Part shown: positions 8,568 to 16,555 of the stretch, piece by piece
Position numbering within the stretch: position 1 is the stretch's first letter
Layout of the letters: every line of letters begins with the position of its first letter
Origin: Cytophagales bacterium
GTDB lineage: Bacteria; Bacteroidota; Bacteroidia; Cytophagales; Cyclobacteriaceae
Reading direction: 5' to 3'
Length of the DNA: 42,409 bases
NCBI GenBank assembly: GCA_003500135.1
Contig: DNTA01000169.1
Coordinates: 1 to 42,409 of the forward strand
Notes under the pieces: generated by a model
Told to the model about the DNA's origin: nothing
Database searches by the model: none
Seen by the model: only the letters and a program-made list of their open reading frames with translations
Position numbers and translations under genes: made by a program

Positions 8568-9161
8568 TTATATAGTTTGATTTAAATGCTTTCTACTATC
8601 CGTTACATGCATGCCGCGGGATTTTGCTGTCTGGATACCCAAATCACCGTATTCAAAAACATGGCAGTTCCCCGGGTCTGCGCCCATCAGTTCAGCGCAT
8701 TTTAAAAATATTTCCGGATGCGGTTTGTGTTGCTGAACGTCATCTTTAGACACTAATATTTTGATGTATTCATCCAGCCCTTTAAGTTTCAATGACTCCC
8801 GGGCATTTTTTCGCGGACTTCCGGCGCCAACAGACATAGCCCTTTTGCCATTATTCTGATAGACCACGTTTACTACTTCATCTATAACTTTTAACTTATG
8901 CATTCTTTTGGCATAAGTATTTTCTTTTTTTATATCGAGGTTTTCTACATCAAAGCCTGGATTGTATTCTGATTTTATTATACCGAAAATTTTCCCGGTA
9001 GGCATTCCCGCGGTTTTCAAGGACATCCCAATGCTCAAATCAGGCCCCAATTCACTGAATACTTCTTTCCATGCTTCGTAGTGAATAGGCATGGAATGTA
9101 ATAATGTGCCAGCGAGATCAAAAATAAGTCCGCTAACACTTTCGTATATTTTTAATTCCAT
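8568..9161 (-). CDS. HAD-superfamily phosphatase-like protein with altered active site
   Basis: A 197-residue protein of the beta-phosphoglucomutase/YqaB branch of HAD hydrolases. Motif I is FDLAGTL: Asp15, the phosphoryl-accepting nucleophile, is present, but the second Asp, normally the acid/base, is Ala17. Motif II (SVGAGSP) and motif III Lys (QHKPHPEIF) are intact. Motif IV reads FEYGDLGIQ where relatives have E-D-x-D, so one metal-side Asp is Tyr. The small cap (HYEAWKEVF) is as in sugar-phosphate members. Loss of the acid/base suggests slow, altered or absent catalysis; DxAGT also occurs in phosphonatases, but those have a different cap. It is the first gene of the HAD-tal-glgX set, which points to a sugar phosphate ligand. 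The start is the only reasonable ATG. Confidence 0.85.
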   Translation of the reverse strand: MELKIYESVSGLIFDLAGTLLHSMPIHYEAWKEVFSELGPDLSIGMSLKTAGMPTGKIFGIIKSEYNPGFDVENLDIKKENTYAKRMHKLKVIDEVVNVVYQNNGKRAMSVGAGSPRKNARESLKLKGLDEYIKILVSKDDVQQHKPHPEIFLKCAELMGADPGNCHVFEYGDLGIQTAKSRGMHVTDSRKHLNQTI

Positions 9162-9210
9162 AACATAGAGACAGTAAAATTACTAAAGTACATTCTTACA
9201 TTGAATTGGA

Positions 9211-9771
9211 TTACGAATTATATTGATTCATAGCCCTTGAAATGCCAATTGTCACAAAGGCCATAGCGGCATCGGACGCTTTCTCAATAATTTCAGGTAA
9301 CTGATCCAATTCTTCTGAAGCGAACCGGCTCAAAACATAATCCACCTGTTTGCCTTTGTAGAAATTATCCCCGATTCCAAACCTTAACCTGGGGTAAGTA
9401 CTAGATTTCAACGTATGTTCGATATTTCCCAGGCCATTGTGACCCGCACTTGAACCTTTGGCCCTCATTCTTAATTTGCCAAATGGCAGCGCTATATCAT
9501 CTGTTATGACCAAAATATTATCAATTGGTACTTTTAGTTCCTGAAGCCAGTAATTCACAGCTTTACCGCTCAGGTTCATGTAAGTAGTAGGTTTAATAAG
9601 GTGTATGGACCTACCCTTGAATTTAACCTTTGCTTTATAGGCATATCGATCAGTTTCGAAGGTAGCCCCAAACTTATCAGCGATATGGTCTGCTACTAAA
9701 AAACCAACATTGTGCCGGGTCAATTCATATTCAGCGCCAATGTTACCTAGTCCAACTATTAGATATTTCAT
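9211..9771 (-). CDS. pth: Peptidyl-tRNA hydrolase
   Basis: A 186-residue Pth that releases peptides from prematurely dropped peptidyl-tRNA. The family start MKYLIVGLGNIG is exact, with Asn10 and catalytic His20 in LTRHNVGF, the loop LIKPTTYMNLSG, the conserved Asp in VITDDIALPFGKLR, and KGSSAGHNGL. Length is normal. It lies downstream of rplY, an arrangement also common in other bacteria (L25/Ctc next to Pth), but here a strong terminator separates them and pth has its own -7 element, so expression is at least partly independent. Confidence 0.96.
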   Translation of the reverse strand: MKYLIVGLGNIGAEYELTRHNVGFLVADHIADKFGATFETDRYAYKAKVKFKGRSIHLIKPTTYMNLSGKAVNYWLQELKVPIDNILVITDDIALPFGKLRMRAKGSSAGHNGLGNIEHTLKSSTYPRLRFGIGDNFYKGKQVDYVLSRFASEELDQLPEIIEKASDAAMAFVTIGISRAMNQYNS

Positions 9772-9801
9772 TGTGGATTATTGCATGCATATATTAATAG
9801 A

Positions 9802-9809
9802 CAAAAATA
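9802..9809 (-). promoter_or_regulatory. Promoter -7 element of pth
   Basis: On the minus strand this is TATTTTTG, matching TAnnTTTG, about 30 nt before the pth ATG and downstream of the rplY terminator. No clear -33 box was found. Confidence 0.4.
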
Positions 9810-9860
9810 GAAATATAATAGCAGCGTTTAATCAGTTTAAGGTACGAATTAAGATTAAAC

Positions 9861-9889
9861 AAAAAATCCTGCACTTGGCAGGATTTTTT
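9861..9889 (-). terminator. Rho-independent terminator of the prs-rplY transcript
   Basis: AAAAAATCCTGC (9861-9872) and GCAGGATTTTTT (9878-9889) are perfect reverse complements, 12 bp, around a 5-nt loop. On the minus strand the stem is followed within itself by a T6 run. It sits 21 bp after the rplY stop. Confidence 0.85.
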
Positions 9890-9909
9890 AATATACGTGT
9901 ATTTGAAGT

Positions 9910-10542
9910 CTATTCTTCCGATGAGCCTTCTTCTGACTCAGCTTCTTCTGCCGCTGCTGCTGCTTCGGCTTCTTCTTCCTCTTCAGATTTACCTCTGAGA
10001 GACCTTGGCGTTTCTACTGAAGCGATAGAAACCAACTTGCTGTTCATGATCTGGTAATCATGTTCCCCCAAGTCACCAACTTTCACAGATTTACCCAATT
10101 CAAGCCCTTCTATGCTTACATCTATAAAATCAGGCATATCTTTTGGCAGCGCTTTAACAGTTAATTTTCTAAGTTTAACCATCAGTTTACCCCCTTTTTG
10201 TATACCTGGTGAATTGCCGTGAAAACGAACAGGAATATCCATTTTCACTTCTTTATCATCTTGCAACAAAAGGAAGTCGGCATGAAGTATAATTTCACTT
10301 ACAGGATGGAACTGAATATCTTGTAAGATCGCTTTATATTCTTCTCCTTCGATATCAAGGTTCACAAATGCTGCCTCAGGCGTGTATACAATCTCCCTGA
10401 AGAGAATCATTGGTGCATAAAAATGGTGTTGCTTTTCACCACCATACAATACACATGGTACATTGCCCTGAGCCCTTAAGCCCTTGGCATCATTTTTACC
10501 GAGATTTGCTCTTTTAAACCCTATAATCTCTACTGTTTTCAT
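9910..10542 (-). CDS. rplY: 50S ribosomal protein L25, Ctc form
   Basis: A 210-residue L25/Ctc (TL5-type) protein that binds 5S rRNA. The N-terminal L25 domain (about 1-95: TVEIIGFKRANLG, LRAQGNVPCVLYGG, QFHPVSEIILHADFLLL) is followed by the Ctc beta-domain (about 96-180). The C-terminus is a low-complexity tail rich in Glu and Ala with Ser near the end, about 30 residues, common in Bacteroidetes L25 and probably disordered. The ATG at 10542 gives the family start MKTVEIIG; an in-frame start 72 bp upstream would overlap prs by 62 bp and is rejected. The prs stop is only 10 bp upstream, so the two are co-transcribed. Confidence 0.95.
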   Translation of the reverse strand: MKTVEIIGFKRANLGKNDAKGLRAQGNVPCVLYGGEKQHHFYAPMILFREIVYTPEAAFVNLDIEGEEYKAILQDIQFHPVSEIILHADFLLLQDDKEVKMDIPVRFHGNSPGIQKGGKLMVKLRKLTVKALPKDMPDFIDVSIEGLELGKSVKVGDLGEHDYQIMNSKLVSIASVETPRSLRGKSEEEEEAEAAAAAEEAESEEGSSEE

Positions 10543-10552
10543 TTTTATATAT

Positions 10553-11482
10553 TTATCTGATGAATAATGAACTAATGGATTCGTTCTTGTGCGTTTTCCT
10601 AATGCCTTCGGCAAAAAGGTTAGCCACAGAAAGTACTTTTATTCGATCCGACTTCTGTTTTAACGGCAATGTGTCGGTTATAATTAATTCTTCCAGGGCA
10701 GAGTTCTCAATATTTTCATATGCATTTCCTGAAAGAACAGGGTGTGTACAAATAGCACGAACGGACCTTGCCCCTTTTTCTTTTATGATTTTACTTGCTT
10801 TGGACAAGGTACCCCCGGTATCAATCAGATCATCGACCAAAATAACGTCTTTACCTTCAACTTCCCCTATTACTTGTATAGAGGCCACTTTGTTGGCCCT
10901 TTCCCGGTGTTTATCACATATGACCATATCTACTCCAAAATATTTGGCAAAGCTTCTGGCTCTCTTCGTACCTCCCACATCCGGGGATGCAATAATCATG
11001 TCATCCAACTCCAAACTTTTTATGTAAGGCACAAAAATGTAAGAGCCGTCAAGGTGATCAAGGGGAATATCGAAAAAGCCCTGGATTTGACCGGCATGTA
11101 GATCACACGTCATAATTCTGTCTGCACCGGCTGCAGATATGAGATTGGCTACTAACTTGGCAGCAATTGCCACTCTTGGTTTATCCTTTCTATCCTGACG
11201 GGCGTAACCAAAATACGGAACAACCACTGTTACATATTTCGCACTCGCCCTTTTTGCCGCATCAATCATAAGCAACAATTCCATGAGGTTTTCGGCAGGC
11301 GCAAATGTTGAATTAATGAGAAAGACATCACAACCCCTTACAGATTCCTTGTAGAAAACAGAGGTTTCCCCGTCGCTAAACCTTTCTATTTCAACGACGC
11401 CAAGCTCCTTTCCATATGATTCGGCAATTTTTTCTGACAGATACCGGGTACAGTTACCGGAGAAGAGCTTTACTTTAGACAT
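10553..11482 (-). CDS. prs: Ribose-phosphate pyrophosphokinase (PRPP synthetase)
   Basis: A 309-residue enzyme making phosphoribosyl pyrophosphate from ribose-5-phosphate and ATP, the entry to nucleotide, His and Trp synthesis. Signatures are complete: KLFSGNCTRYLSEKIA at the N-terminus, FSDGET, the VVPYFGYARQDRK ATP loop, DLHAGQIQGFFDIPLDHL with metal ligands, and the PRPP loop VILVDDLIDTGGTL. Length is typical. It lies between tRNA-Gln upstream, with a hairpin terminator in between, and rplY 10 bp downstream. Co-location with transaldolase and the L25/Pth pair is a compact housekeeping block. Confidence 0.97.
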   Translation of the reverse strand: MSKVKLFSGNCTRYLSEKIAESYGKELGVVEIERFSDGETSVFYKESVRGCDVFLINSTFAPAENLMELLLMIDAAKRASAKYVTVVVPYFGYARQDRKDKPRVAIAAKLVANLISAAGADRIMTCDLHAGQIQGFFDIPLDHLDGSYIFVPYIKSLELDDMIIASPDVGGTKRARSFAKYFGVDMVICDKHRERANKVASIQVIGEVEGKDVILVDDLIDTGGTLSKASKIIKEKGARSVRAICTHPVLSGNAYENIENSALEELIITDTLPLKQKSDRIKVLSVANLFAEGIRKTHKNESISSLFIR

Positions 11483-11516
11483 CTTTATAACAGTTTGTGG
11501 TGGTTATAAATGAAAT

Positions 11517-11540
11517 ATCCCGAAGCTTACACTTCGGGAT
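11517..11540 (-). terminator. Hairpin terminator after tRNA-Gln
   Basis: ATCCCGAAG (11517-11525) and CTTCGGGAT (11532-11540) form a perfect 9-bp stem with a 6-nt loop, four nucleotides past the tRNA 3' end. On the minus strand ATTTCATTT follows, a modest U-rich tail. Confidence 0.7.
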
Positions 11541-11543
11541 TTG

Positions 11544-11616
11544 TTGCCCGACTAGGGCTCGAACCTAGACTCTTCTGAACCAAAATCAGACGTGTTGCCA
11601 GTTACACCATCGGGCA
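11544..11616 (-). tRNA. tRNA-Gln (anticodon TTG)
   Basis: On the minus strand the sequence folds as a standard tRNA: acceptor arms TGCCCGA and TCGGGCA pair over 7 bp, the anticodon stem TCTGA/TCAGA encloses loop TTTTGGT with anticodon TTG reading CAA/CAG, and the T arm CTAGG-TTCGAGC-CCTAG is canonical. The base after the acceptor stem is A in the discriminator position, and CCA is not encoded. A well-matched promoter precedes it and a hairpin follows. Confidence 0.96.
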
Positions 11617-11645
11617 ATCGAAATATCGATCGCGAAATCGGAGTA

Positions 11646-11676
11646 CAAAAGTAGGAACTTTTTCTAATACGTCAAC
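11646..11676 (-). promoter_or_regulatory. Promoter of tRNA-Gln
   Basis: On the minus strand GTTG (11673-11676) and TACTTTTG (11646-11653) are separated by exactly 19 nt, one mismatch from the Bacteroidetes consensus TTTG-N19-TAnnTTTG. Expected start near 11639, about 23 nt ahead of the mature tRNA. Confidence 0.7.
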
Positions 11677-11691
11677 ACGACCAATATATTT

Positions 11692-13173
11692 TTATTGTAG
11701 ATTTTTAAATTTTCGGTAAATACCAATAATGGTACCATTAATATCGTTTGAGAGCTTTAAAGTGTATATTGAACCAAGAAATAATAATGTTACCAAAACA
11801 CTCCTTACAAAAAGATCAAACAACCAATTGCCCGATTCAGGAAAAATATCAGTAATAAAATAGGTGGCCAAGCCCAGAAACAGAACCAGTAAAAATTTCA
11901 AATTATATGGTTGGAATCCAAATTTGAGCCAGATAAAAATCCATTTCATGACCAAATGGATTGAAATTGCCAAAAGAGAGGCAAAGGCTGCACCTGATAA
12001 CCCATACTCAGGTATTAAAATCACGTTGAGCCCTGTAGTTAGAATTAAAAACACTACCTGAAAAAGGGTGACTACTTTAAAATATTTGGAATACATTATT
12101 ATGGCATCATTCAAGCCTCCTGCCATTTTTATCAATTGTGCAATACCAATAAACAAAATCACATATCGGCCTTCTCTATACTCAGCAGGTAAAATGTGAA
12201 ATATGGCGTCCTGGTTCACCCAAATGCCAAGTAATGCCCACATACCAAAAATGAACTGATTAAGACAGCTCTTTTGGTATATTTCATCGACCTTATCATA
12301 ATCGTTACTCGCATAGGCATCGGATATGAGCGTAGATGCAATTTTTTGAAGCCCCCTGGCAGGCATGGAAATCAGAATACCAAAATAAAATGTAATGGAA
12401 TATATACCCGTAGCTGCACTATTCAGGAAAGCATTGACCAGTATCCTGTCAAATTGCAAAACTGCAAAACCACTAAACCCATTTAACAAACCAAACCCAC
12501 TAACGGAAAATATATTTTTCCACTCTGGTTTAAAATGTATGGCTTGTTTCGGTCGCCAATTGAAATTTCCCTGCTTGATCAGAAACACGAGTAATACCAA
12601 TGTGCCAAAGCAAATGCTACTGACATACCAAAAAATGTATTGTTCGAAGTCAAAAATTCCAAAAACAATAAAAAGGAAGCCTGCTAGAATCAGTACTCTT
12701 TGTAAGAATTCCTTTATAAAAGTACCAAGTGTGGAGTTATATAACACTGAATTGAGGGCATCGAGATTGAAGAAAAATATTTGAAAAAGTGTGAGAGGAA
12801 TGATGAGATAAAAGTATTTCGCAAAATCGGGCGATTTATCCAGGTTGTTCTCGATAACTATATTTCCAAATAAAAAATAGAAGATGAGAAACAAGGTAAA
12901 GCCTATAAATCCTGTGATAATGATGAGAAATGGCCATGCATTATCTTTTCCGAGGTGGCGAAATTTTGGAAAAAAACGATAAATACTGCTGTTTAAACCC
13001 AGTGTCCCCAGCCTTCCCGATATCATTGAAAAAGAAACCAGCAAAGAAAGCGTGCCAATTTGGCCGGGGTCTAAAAACCTTGGAAATAATATAGCTACAG
13101 TTACGAAACCCAATAAAGCGCCGGCATAAATATAAATCGAGTTTCGGACGGACTGTTTGATAATGATTCCCAA
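11692..13173 (-). CDS. Polysaccharide flippase, Wzx/MOP type
   Basis: A 493-residue integral membrane protein with about 12-14 hydrophobic spans, of the oligosaccharide flippase (MOP/Wzx) class that moves lipid-linked repeat units across the inner membrane. The N-terminus (IKQSVRNSIYIYAGALLGF, then FLDPGQIGTLSLL) is typical. The start is a TTG at 13171-13173: a TAG lies in frame just upstream and no ATG follows for almost 50 codons. It begins 9 bp after the stop of the sugar aminotransferase gene, so the two form the leftward arm of the surface-polysaccharide locus. The exact substrate is not readable; context suggests a glycan containing a nonulosonate-type sugar. Confidence 0.85.
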   Translation of the reverse strand: MGIIIKQSVRNSIYIYAGALLGFVTVAILFPRFLDPGQIGTLSLLVSFSMISGRLGTLGLNSSIYRFFPKFRHLGKDNAWPFLIIITGFIGFTLFLIFYFLFGNIVIENNLDKSPDFAKYFYLIIPLTLFQIFFFNLDALNSVLYNSTLGTFIKEFLQRVLILAGFLFIVFGIFDFEQYIFWYVSSICFGTLVLLVFLIKQGNFNWRPKQAIHFKPEWKNIFSVSGFGLLNGFSGFAVLQFDRILVNAFLNSAATGIYSITFYFGILISMPARGLQKIASTLISDAYASNDYDKVDEIYQKSCLNQFIFGMWALLGIWVNQDAIFHILPAEYREGRYVILFIGIAQLIKMAGGLNDAIIMYSKYFKVVTLFQVVFLILTTGLNVILIPEYGLSGAAFASLLAISIHLVMKWIFIWLKFGFQPYNLKFLLVLFLGLATYFITDIFPESGNWLFDLFVRSVLVTLLFLGSIYTLKLSNDINGTIIGIYRKFKNLQ

Positions 13174-13182
13174 GGCGTGTTT

Positions 13183-14283
13183 CTAATTTTTAAAAAAATC
13201 TGAGATTTGGGTGCAAATATAGTCTATTTGGTCATTAGTCAAACCGGGATAAATAGGAAGTGACAAACTTCTATTTGCAACTCTTTCGGCATTTGGGCAG
13301 ACCGTTCCACACTTGACTATTGATAGTTTATTTAATGTTCTGGGATAATGAATTTTGGTTTCAACTCCCTTTGATTCCAAATAAACTTTCAGTTCGTCCC
13401 TTCGATTATCTTCCAATTGAATGACATAATGATGATAAACATGTCTTCTACTTTGATATAAGGGTGGTAATATAATTGGCAGGTCTTTTAAATAATTGTC
13501 ATAAAGTGAGGCAATTTCGATTCTTTTCAGATTCCATTCATCTAATTTATTAAGCTTAACATTTAGCCATGCAGCCTGAATGGTATCTAAACGACTGTTT
13601 CTACCATATTTTACTACATTGCTTTGGTCATAACTACCGTAGTTTTTAAGAAGTTGAATCTCCTCATATAAAACTTTATCATTCGTTGTCACGCAACCTC
13701 CATCTCCCAGTGCACCAAGGTTTTTTGTAGGGTAAAAAGAGTAAGCTACGACGGAACTATATTTACCGGGATTTTGATTATCATGTAATGCACCATGTGC
13801 CTGAGCAGCATCTTCTATTATTATAATATTACCATCATCGATCTGCTTAAAAATCTTTTGAACATCTACTAAATAGCCATGTAAATGCACAACTACTATT
13901 GCCTTGGTCTTTACTGTTACTAATTCGTGGATTTGACTAGAATCAATGGTTTGACATTTAGGATCAATATCACAAAAAACTGGCTTTGCCCTAAATTTGA
14001 GTATTGAGGTTACAGTTGAAATAAATGATAAGGCTGGCACGATTACTTCATCGCCCTCTTGTAATGAAATGCTTTGGAAAATTAACTCTAAAGCATCCGT
14101 CCCATTGGCGCAAGTACAGCAAAATTTGCTACTATTGTAGTTTCTCCATCTTTTTTCAAAAAACTCAACTTCTTCTCCGTTAACAAACTGACCCTGCTGA
14201 ATTTCTTTATGCGTTTTTTCAATAAGAAAATTATAAATAGCTTTATGCTGATATTCTAGATTGTAAAAAGGGATATAATACAT
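13183..14283 (-). CDS. PLP-dependent sugar aminotransferase, DegT/DnrJ/EryC1/StrS family
   Basis: A 366-residue enzyme that puts an amino group on a nucleotide-linked keto sugar. Features are the N-terminal FYNLEYQ, the substrate-entry segment QGQFVNGEEVEFFEKR, TCANGTDALEL, the Asp-Ala pair IIIEDAAQAHGA, and the PLP lysine Lys187 in SFYPTKNLGALGDGG. It is similar in class to PseC, LegC and SpsC enzymes that act in nonulosonic acid pathways; that role is inferred from the neighbouring synthase and cytidylyltransferases. It diverges from the acyltransferase gene with 21 bp between starts, and leads into the flippase gene. The dehydratase that would supply its keto sugar is not in this window. 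Confidence 0.9.
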   Translation of the reverse strand: MYYIPFYNLEYQHKAIYNFLIEKTHKEIQQGQFVNGEEVEFFEKRWRNYNSSKFCCTCANGTDALELIFQSISLQEGDEVIVPALSFISTVTSILKFRAKPVFCDIDPKCQTIDSSQIHELVTVKTKAIVVVHLHGYLVDVQKIFKQIDDGNIIIIEDAAQAHGALHDNQNPGKYSSVVAYSFYPTKNLGALGDGGCVTTNDKVLYEEIQLLKNYGSYDQSNVVKYGRNSRLDTIQAAWLNVKLNKLDEWNLKRIEIASLYDNYLKDLPIILPPLYQSRRHVYHHYVIQLEDNRRDELKVYLESKGVETKIHYPRTLNKLSIVKCGTVCPNAERVANRSLSLPIYPGLTNDQIDYICTQISDFFKN

Positions 14284-14304
14284 AAAGATAAAGTTGACAA
14301 ATTT

Positions 14305-14853
14305 ATGTCAAACCAATTGAGAAAACATATAAAATTTGGTTTAATTCATTATATACGCTATCTCAAAGCTAAGCATACTTTGGGACTATGTGGAGGCAAT
14401 ATATATATAGAGCGAAATGTGAGGTTTTTGAGATTTCCACGAAATATACAAATTGAAAAGAATGTCGTCATAAAAGAAGGCGTCAGAATTTGCCCTTGTA
14501 ATATAGATGCAAAAATTAAAATTGGTAAAAACACAACAATAGGATATCACACTTTCATCTTTGGATCTCATTCGATTGAAATAGGTGATGATTGTCTAAT
14601 AGCCCCGTTTGTTTATATAGTTGATAGCAACCACCAGATTAAAAAAGGAATGAAAATAAATGAACAGCCAAATGAATCTGCTCCAATATTAATTGGTAAT
14701 GATGTATGGATCAGTAGCAATGTAACTATCCTTAAAGGTGTGAAGATTGGTGACGGAGCTGTTATTGGAGCAAATTCGCTAGTTAATCAGGATATTCCTG
14801 AATATGCTATTTTTGCGGGTACTCCTGCTAAAATGATTGGAAAAAGACAATAG
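14305..14853 (+). CDS. Left-handed beta-helix (hexapeptide) acyltransferase
   Basis: A 182-residue protein with repeated hexapeptides (IGKNTTIGYHTFI, IGDDCLIAPFVYI, IGNDVWISSNVTI, IGDGAVIGANSLV) and the usual closing IPEYAIFAGTPAKMIGK, as in CysE/LacA/WcaF-type O-acetyltransferases. The putative catalytic His is in DSNHQIKKG. It probably adds an acetyl group to a sugar of the local glycan. It is the first gene of the rightward arm; the next gene starts at 14855, one base after its stop, so they are translationally close. TTGACA/TGTCAA, a small inverted repeat at 14294-14311, overlaps its ATG. The acceptor sugar is not known. Confidence 0.87.
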   Translation: MSNQLRKHIKFGLIHYIRYLKAKHTLGLCGGNIYIERNVRFLRFPRNIQIEKNVVIKEGVRICPCNIDAKIKIGKNTTIGYHTFIFGSHSIEIGDDCLIAPFVYIVDSNHQIKKGMKINEQPNESAPILIGNDVWISSNVTILKGVKIGDGAVIGANSLVNQDIPEYAIFAGTPAKMIGKRQ

Positions 14854-14854
14854 T

Positions 14855-15544
14855 ATGAAAATAGGAGTAGTAATCTTATGCCGCTACAATTCAAAAAGAC
14901 TTCCGGGTAAAATCTTAAAAAAAATTAATGACAAACCAATTTTAGAATATATAATCGAGCGCGTCAAAGAAGTTTTTGATAACGATTCAATCATTATAGC
15001 TACTTCGAAAGAAAAATCTGATGAACCAATAGTTCGGTATTGTTTAAACAAACAAATAAACTTTTATAGAGGTAGCTTAAATAATGTAGCAAAGAGATTT
15101 ATTGATGCATCTAAATCACTTTCATTAGACTATGCAATTAGGATAAATGGAGATAATCTTTTCGTCGATATTCCAACATTGAAATCGATTAGCGATAAAC
15201 TTGCGACTGGGAAATACCAGTTTGTGTCTAATGTACACAAACGAACATATCCAAAGGGAATGAGTATAGAGGGTGTTGATTCTAATTATTATGAGAAAAA
15301 ATTGAGGCATTTCACTGAAAAAGAAGATAGAGAGCATGTCACTTTAAAACTATATAAATCGCCTCCCTCGAATACTTTTTTCATTTATAATAAAGAAGTT
15401 AAAGGTGTAGAAGGTCTTCAACTGGCAGTTGATACTGAAAAAGATTTGAATATTTCATCTGAAATCATATATCGCATGACAAAACACCACACTCAATACA
15501 ATCTTAAGGAAATATTTGAAATATATAAAAAGCTTATGATATGA
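14855..15544 (+). CDS. CMP-sugar cytidylyltransferase, SpsF/NeuA/KdsB superfamily
   Basis: A 229-residue nucleotidyltransferase of the CTP_transf_3 type. It opens with VVILCRYNSKRLPGKIL, a variant of the CTP-binding RxxSKRLPxK loop, continues ILEYIIERVKE, has IIIATSKEKSDEPIV and a metal-binding Asp in INGDNLFVD, and ends near VDTEKDL. This fits SpsF-like enzymes thought to activate a nonulosonate as its CMP derivative. I place the start at 14855 (MKIGVVIL); an in-frame ATG at 14837 would overlap the acyltransferase. Its TGA overlaps the ATG of the NeuB-like gene, so both are translated together, consistent with consecutive steps. KDO activation is less likely because the neighbour is a NeuB-family synthase. 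Confidence 0.85.
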   Translation: MKIGVVILCRYNSKRLPGKILKKINDKPILEYIIERVKEVFDNDSIIIATSKEKSDEPIVRYCLNKQINFYRGSLNNVAKRFIDASKSLSLDYAIRINGDNLFVDIPTLKSISDKLATGKYQFVSNVHKRTYPKGMSIEGVDSNYYEKKLRHFTEKEDREHVTLKLYKSPPSNTFFIYNKEVKGVEGLQLAVDTEKDLNISSEIIYRMTKHHTQYNLKEIFEIYKKLMI

Positions 15545-16554
15545 ATGCTTTTAGAGGAAAACATGGCCCTTTGCTAATCGCAGAAATTGGCGGTAATCAT
15601 GAGGGCGATTTTGAATATGCAAAAGAACTTGTAAACCTCGCTATTGAATCAGATGTTGATTACATAAAACTGCAATTGTACCAAGGGGATTCTCTAGTCA
15701 ATCCAAATATAAGTCCGGATAGGAATAAGCATTTCAAGAAATTTGAATTATCTAAATCACAATATATCGATCTTGCCCAAATGGTAATTGATGCAGGAAA
15801 ATCTTTTACCTCTTCAGTATGGGACCCTGAATATTTAAGCTGGATTGACAAATATATGGATATTTATAAAATTGGATCAGGAGACTTAACCTGCTATCCA
15901 ATACTCACTAAAATTGCTCAAAAAGGAAAACCAATAGTGTTATCAACTGGCCTATCGATGATGAATGAGGTAGAAAATTCGGTGGCCTTTCTTCGCTCAA
16001 TTAATTCTAAATATCAATCAAAAGATAATTTAGCTGTTTTGCAATGTACTTCGATGTATCCTATTGAAAATTCTGATGTACATCTGAATACTATGTTTAC
16101 CTACAAAAATAAACTCGATGTAACCATAGGTTATTCGGATCATACAACTGACCTCAGCGCTTTAAAATATGCAACGGCTATGCGAGCTGAAGTTCTTGAA
16201 TTCCATTTTACAGATTCACGTGATAATAAAACATTTAGGGATCATAAAGTTTCATTAACTAAAAGTGAAGTTCTTGAACTGATTGAAGAAATTAAATTAA
16301 TTCGTACTATTCAAGGCAGCAATGAAAAGCAACCCTTAAAAATAGAAACAGATAATAATCATGTTTACACATTTAGAAGAGCTGTATATCCGAAAACAGA
16401 CATTCCTGCCAACACTTTAATTTCGGAAGAACATTTGGTAACTTTGCGACCCAATGAAGGAATAGGAGCAGAATTTTTTTATGAATTAGTAGGGAAATAT
16501 TCCGCTCAAGACTTGAAGAAATATCAAAAATTAGATTGGAATTTATTTAAATAG
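15541..16554 (+). CDS. Nonulosonic acid synthase, NeuB/SpsE/PseI family
   Basis: A 337-residue synthase that condenses phosphoenolpyruvate with an amino hexose to give a nine-carbon sialic-acid-like sugar. The barrel (about 1-260) shows LLIAEIGGNHEGD, YIKLQLYQ, SVWDPEYL, YKIGSGDLTCYPIL, KPIVLSTGLS, LQCTSMYPI and GYSDHTTD, all signature positions of NeuB proteins. The C-terminal part (about 275-337: FRRAVYPKTDIPANTLISEEHLVTLRP) is the antifreeze-like SAF domain. It overlaps the cytidylyltransferase gene by 4 bp (ATGA) and is followed after 1 bp by the methyltransferase gene. Exact product (Neu, Leg, Pse or other) cannot be told; no UDP-sugar epimerase or hydrolase is present locally. The SpsE-SpsF pairing resembles the Bacillus spore polysaccharide genes. 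Confidence 0.9.
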   Translation: MNAFRGKHGPLLIAEIGGNHEGDFEYAKELVNLAIESDVDYIKLQLYQGDSLVNPNISPDRNKHFKKFELSKSQYIDLAQMVIDAGKSFTSSVWDPEYLSWIDKYMDIYKIGSGDLTCYPILTKIAQKGKPIVLSTGLSMMNEVENSVAFLRSINSKYQSKDNLAVLQCTSMYPIENSDVHLNTMFTYKNKLDVTIGYSDHTTDLSALKYATAMRAEVLEFHFTDSRDNKTFRDHKVSLTKSEVLELIEEIKLIRTIQGSNEKQPLKIETDNNHVYTFRRAVYPKTDIPANTLISEEHLVTLRPNEGIGAEFFYELVGKYSAQDLKKYQKLDWNLFK

Positions 16555-16555
16555 G

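Noticed and set aside
10543..10614. Extended start of ribosomal protein L25
   Set aside because: It would overlap prs by about 60 bp and adds residues absent from the family start MKTVEIIG.
11544..11616. tRNA-Gln as an integration site for the polysaccharide locus
   Set aside because: The locus lies on the 5' side of the tRNA, no integrase is present, and I saw no repeat of the tRNA 3' end.
14284..14311. Promoter TTTG-N18-TATCTTTA for the sugar aminotransferase
   Set aside because: The -7 box would overlap the ATG itself, so transcription would start inside the gene; the TTGACA/TGTCAA repeat there is short.
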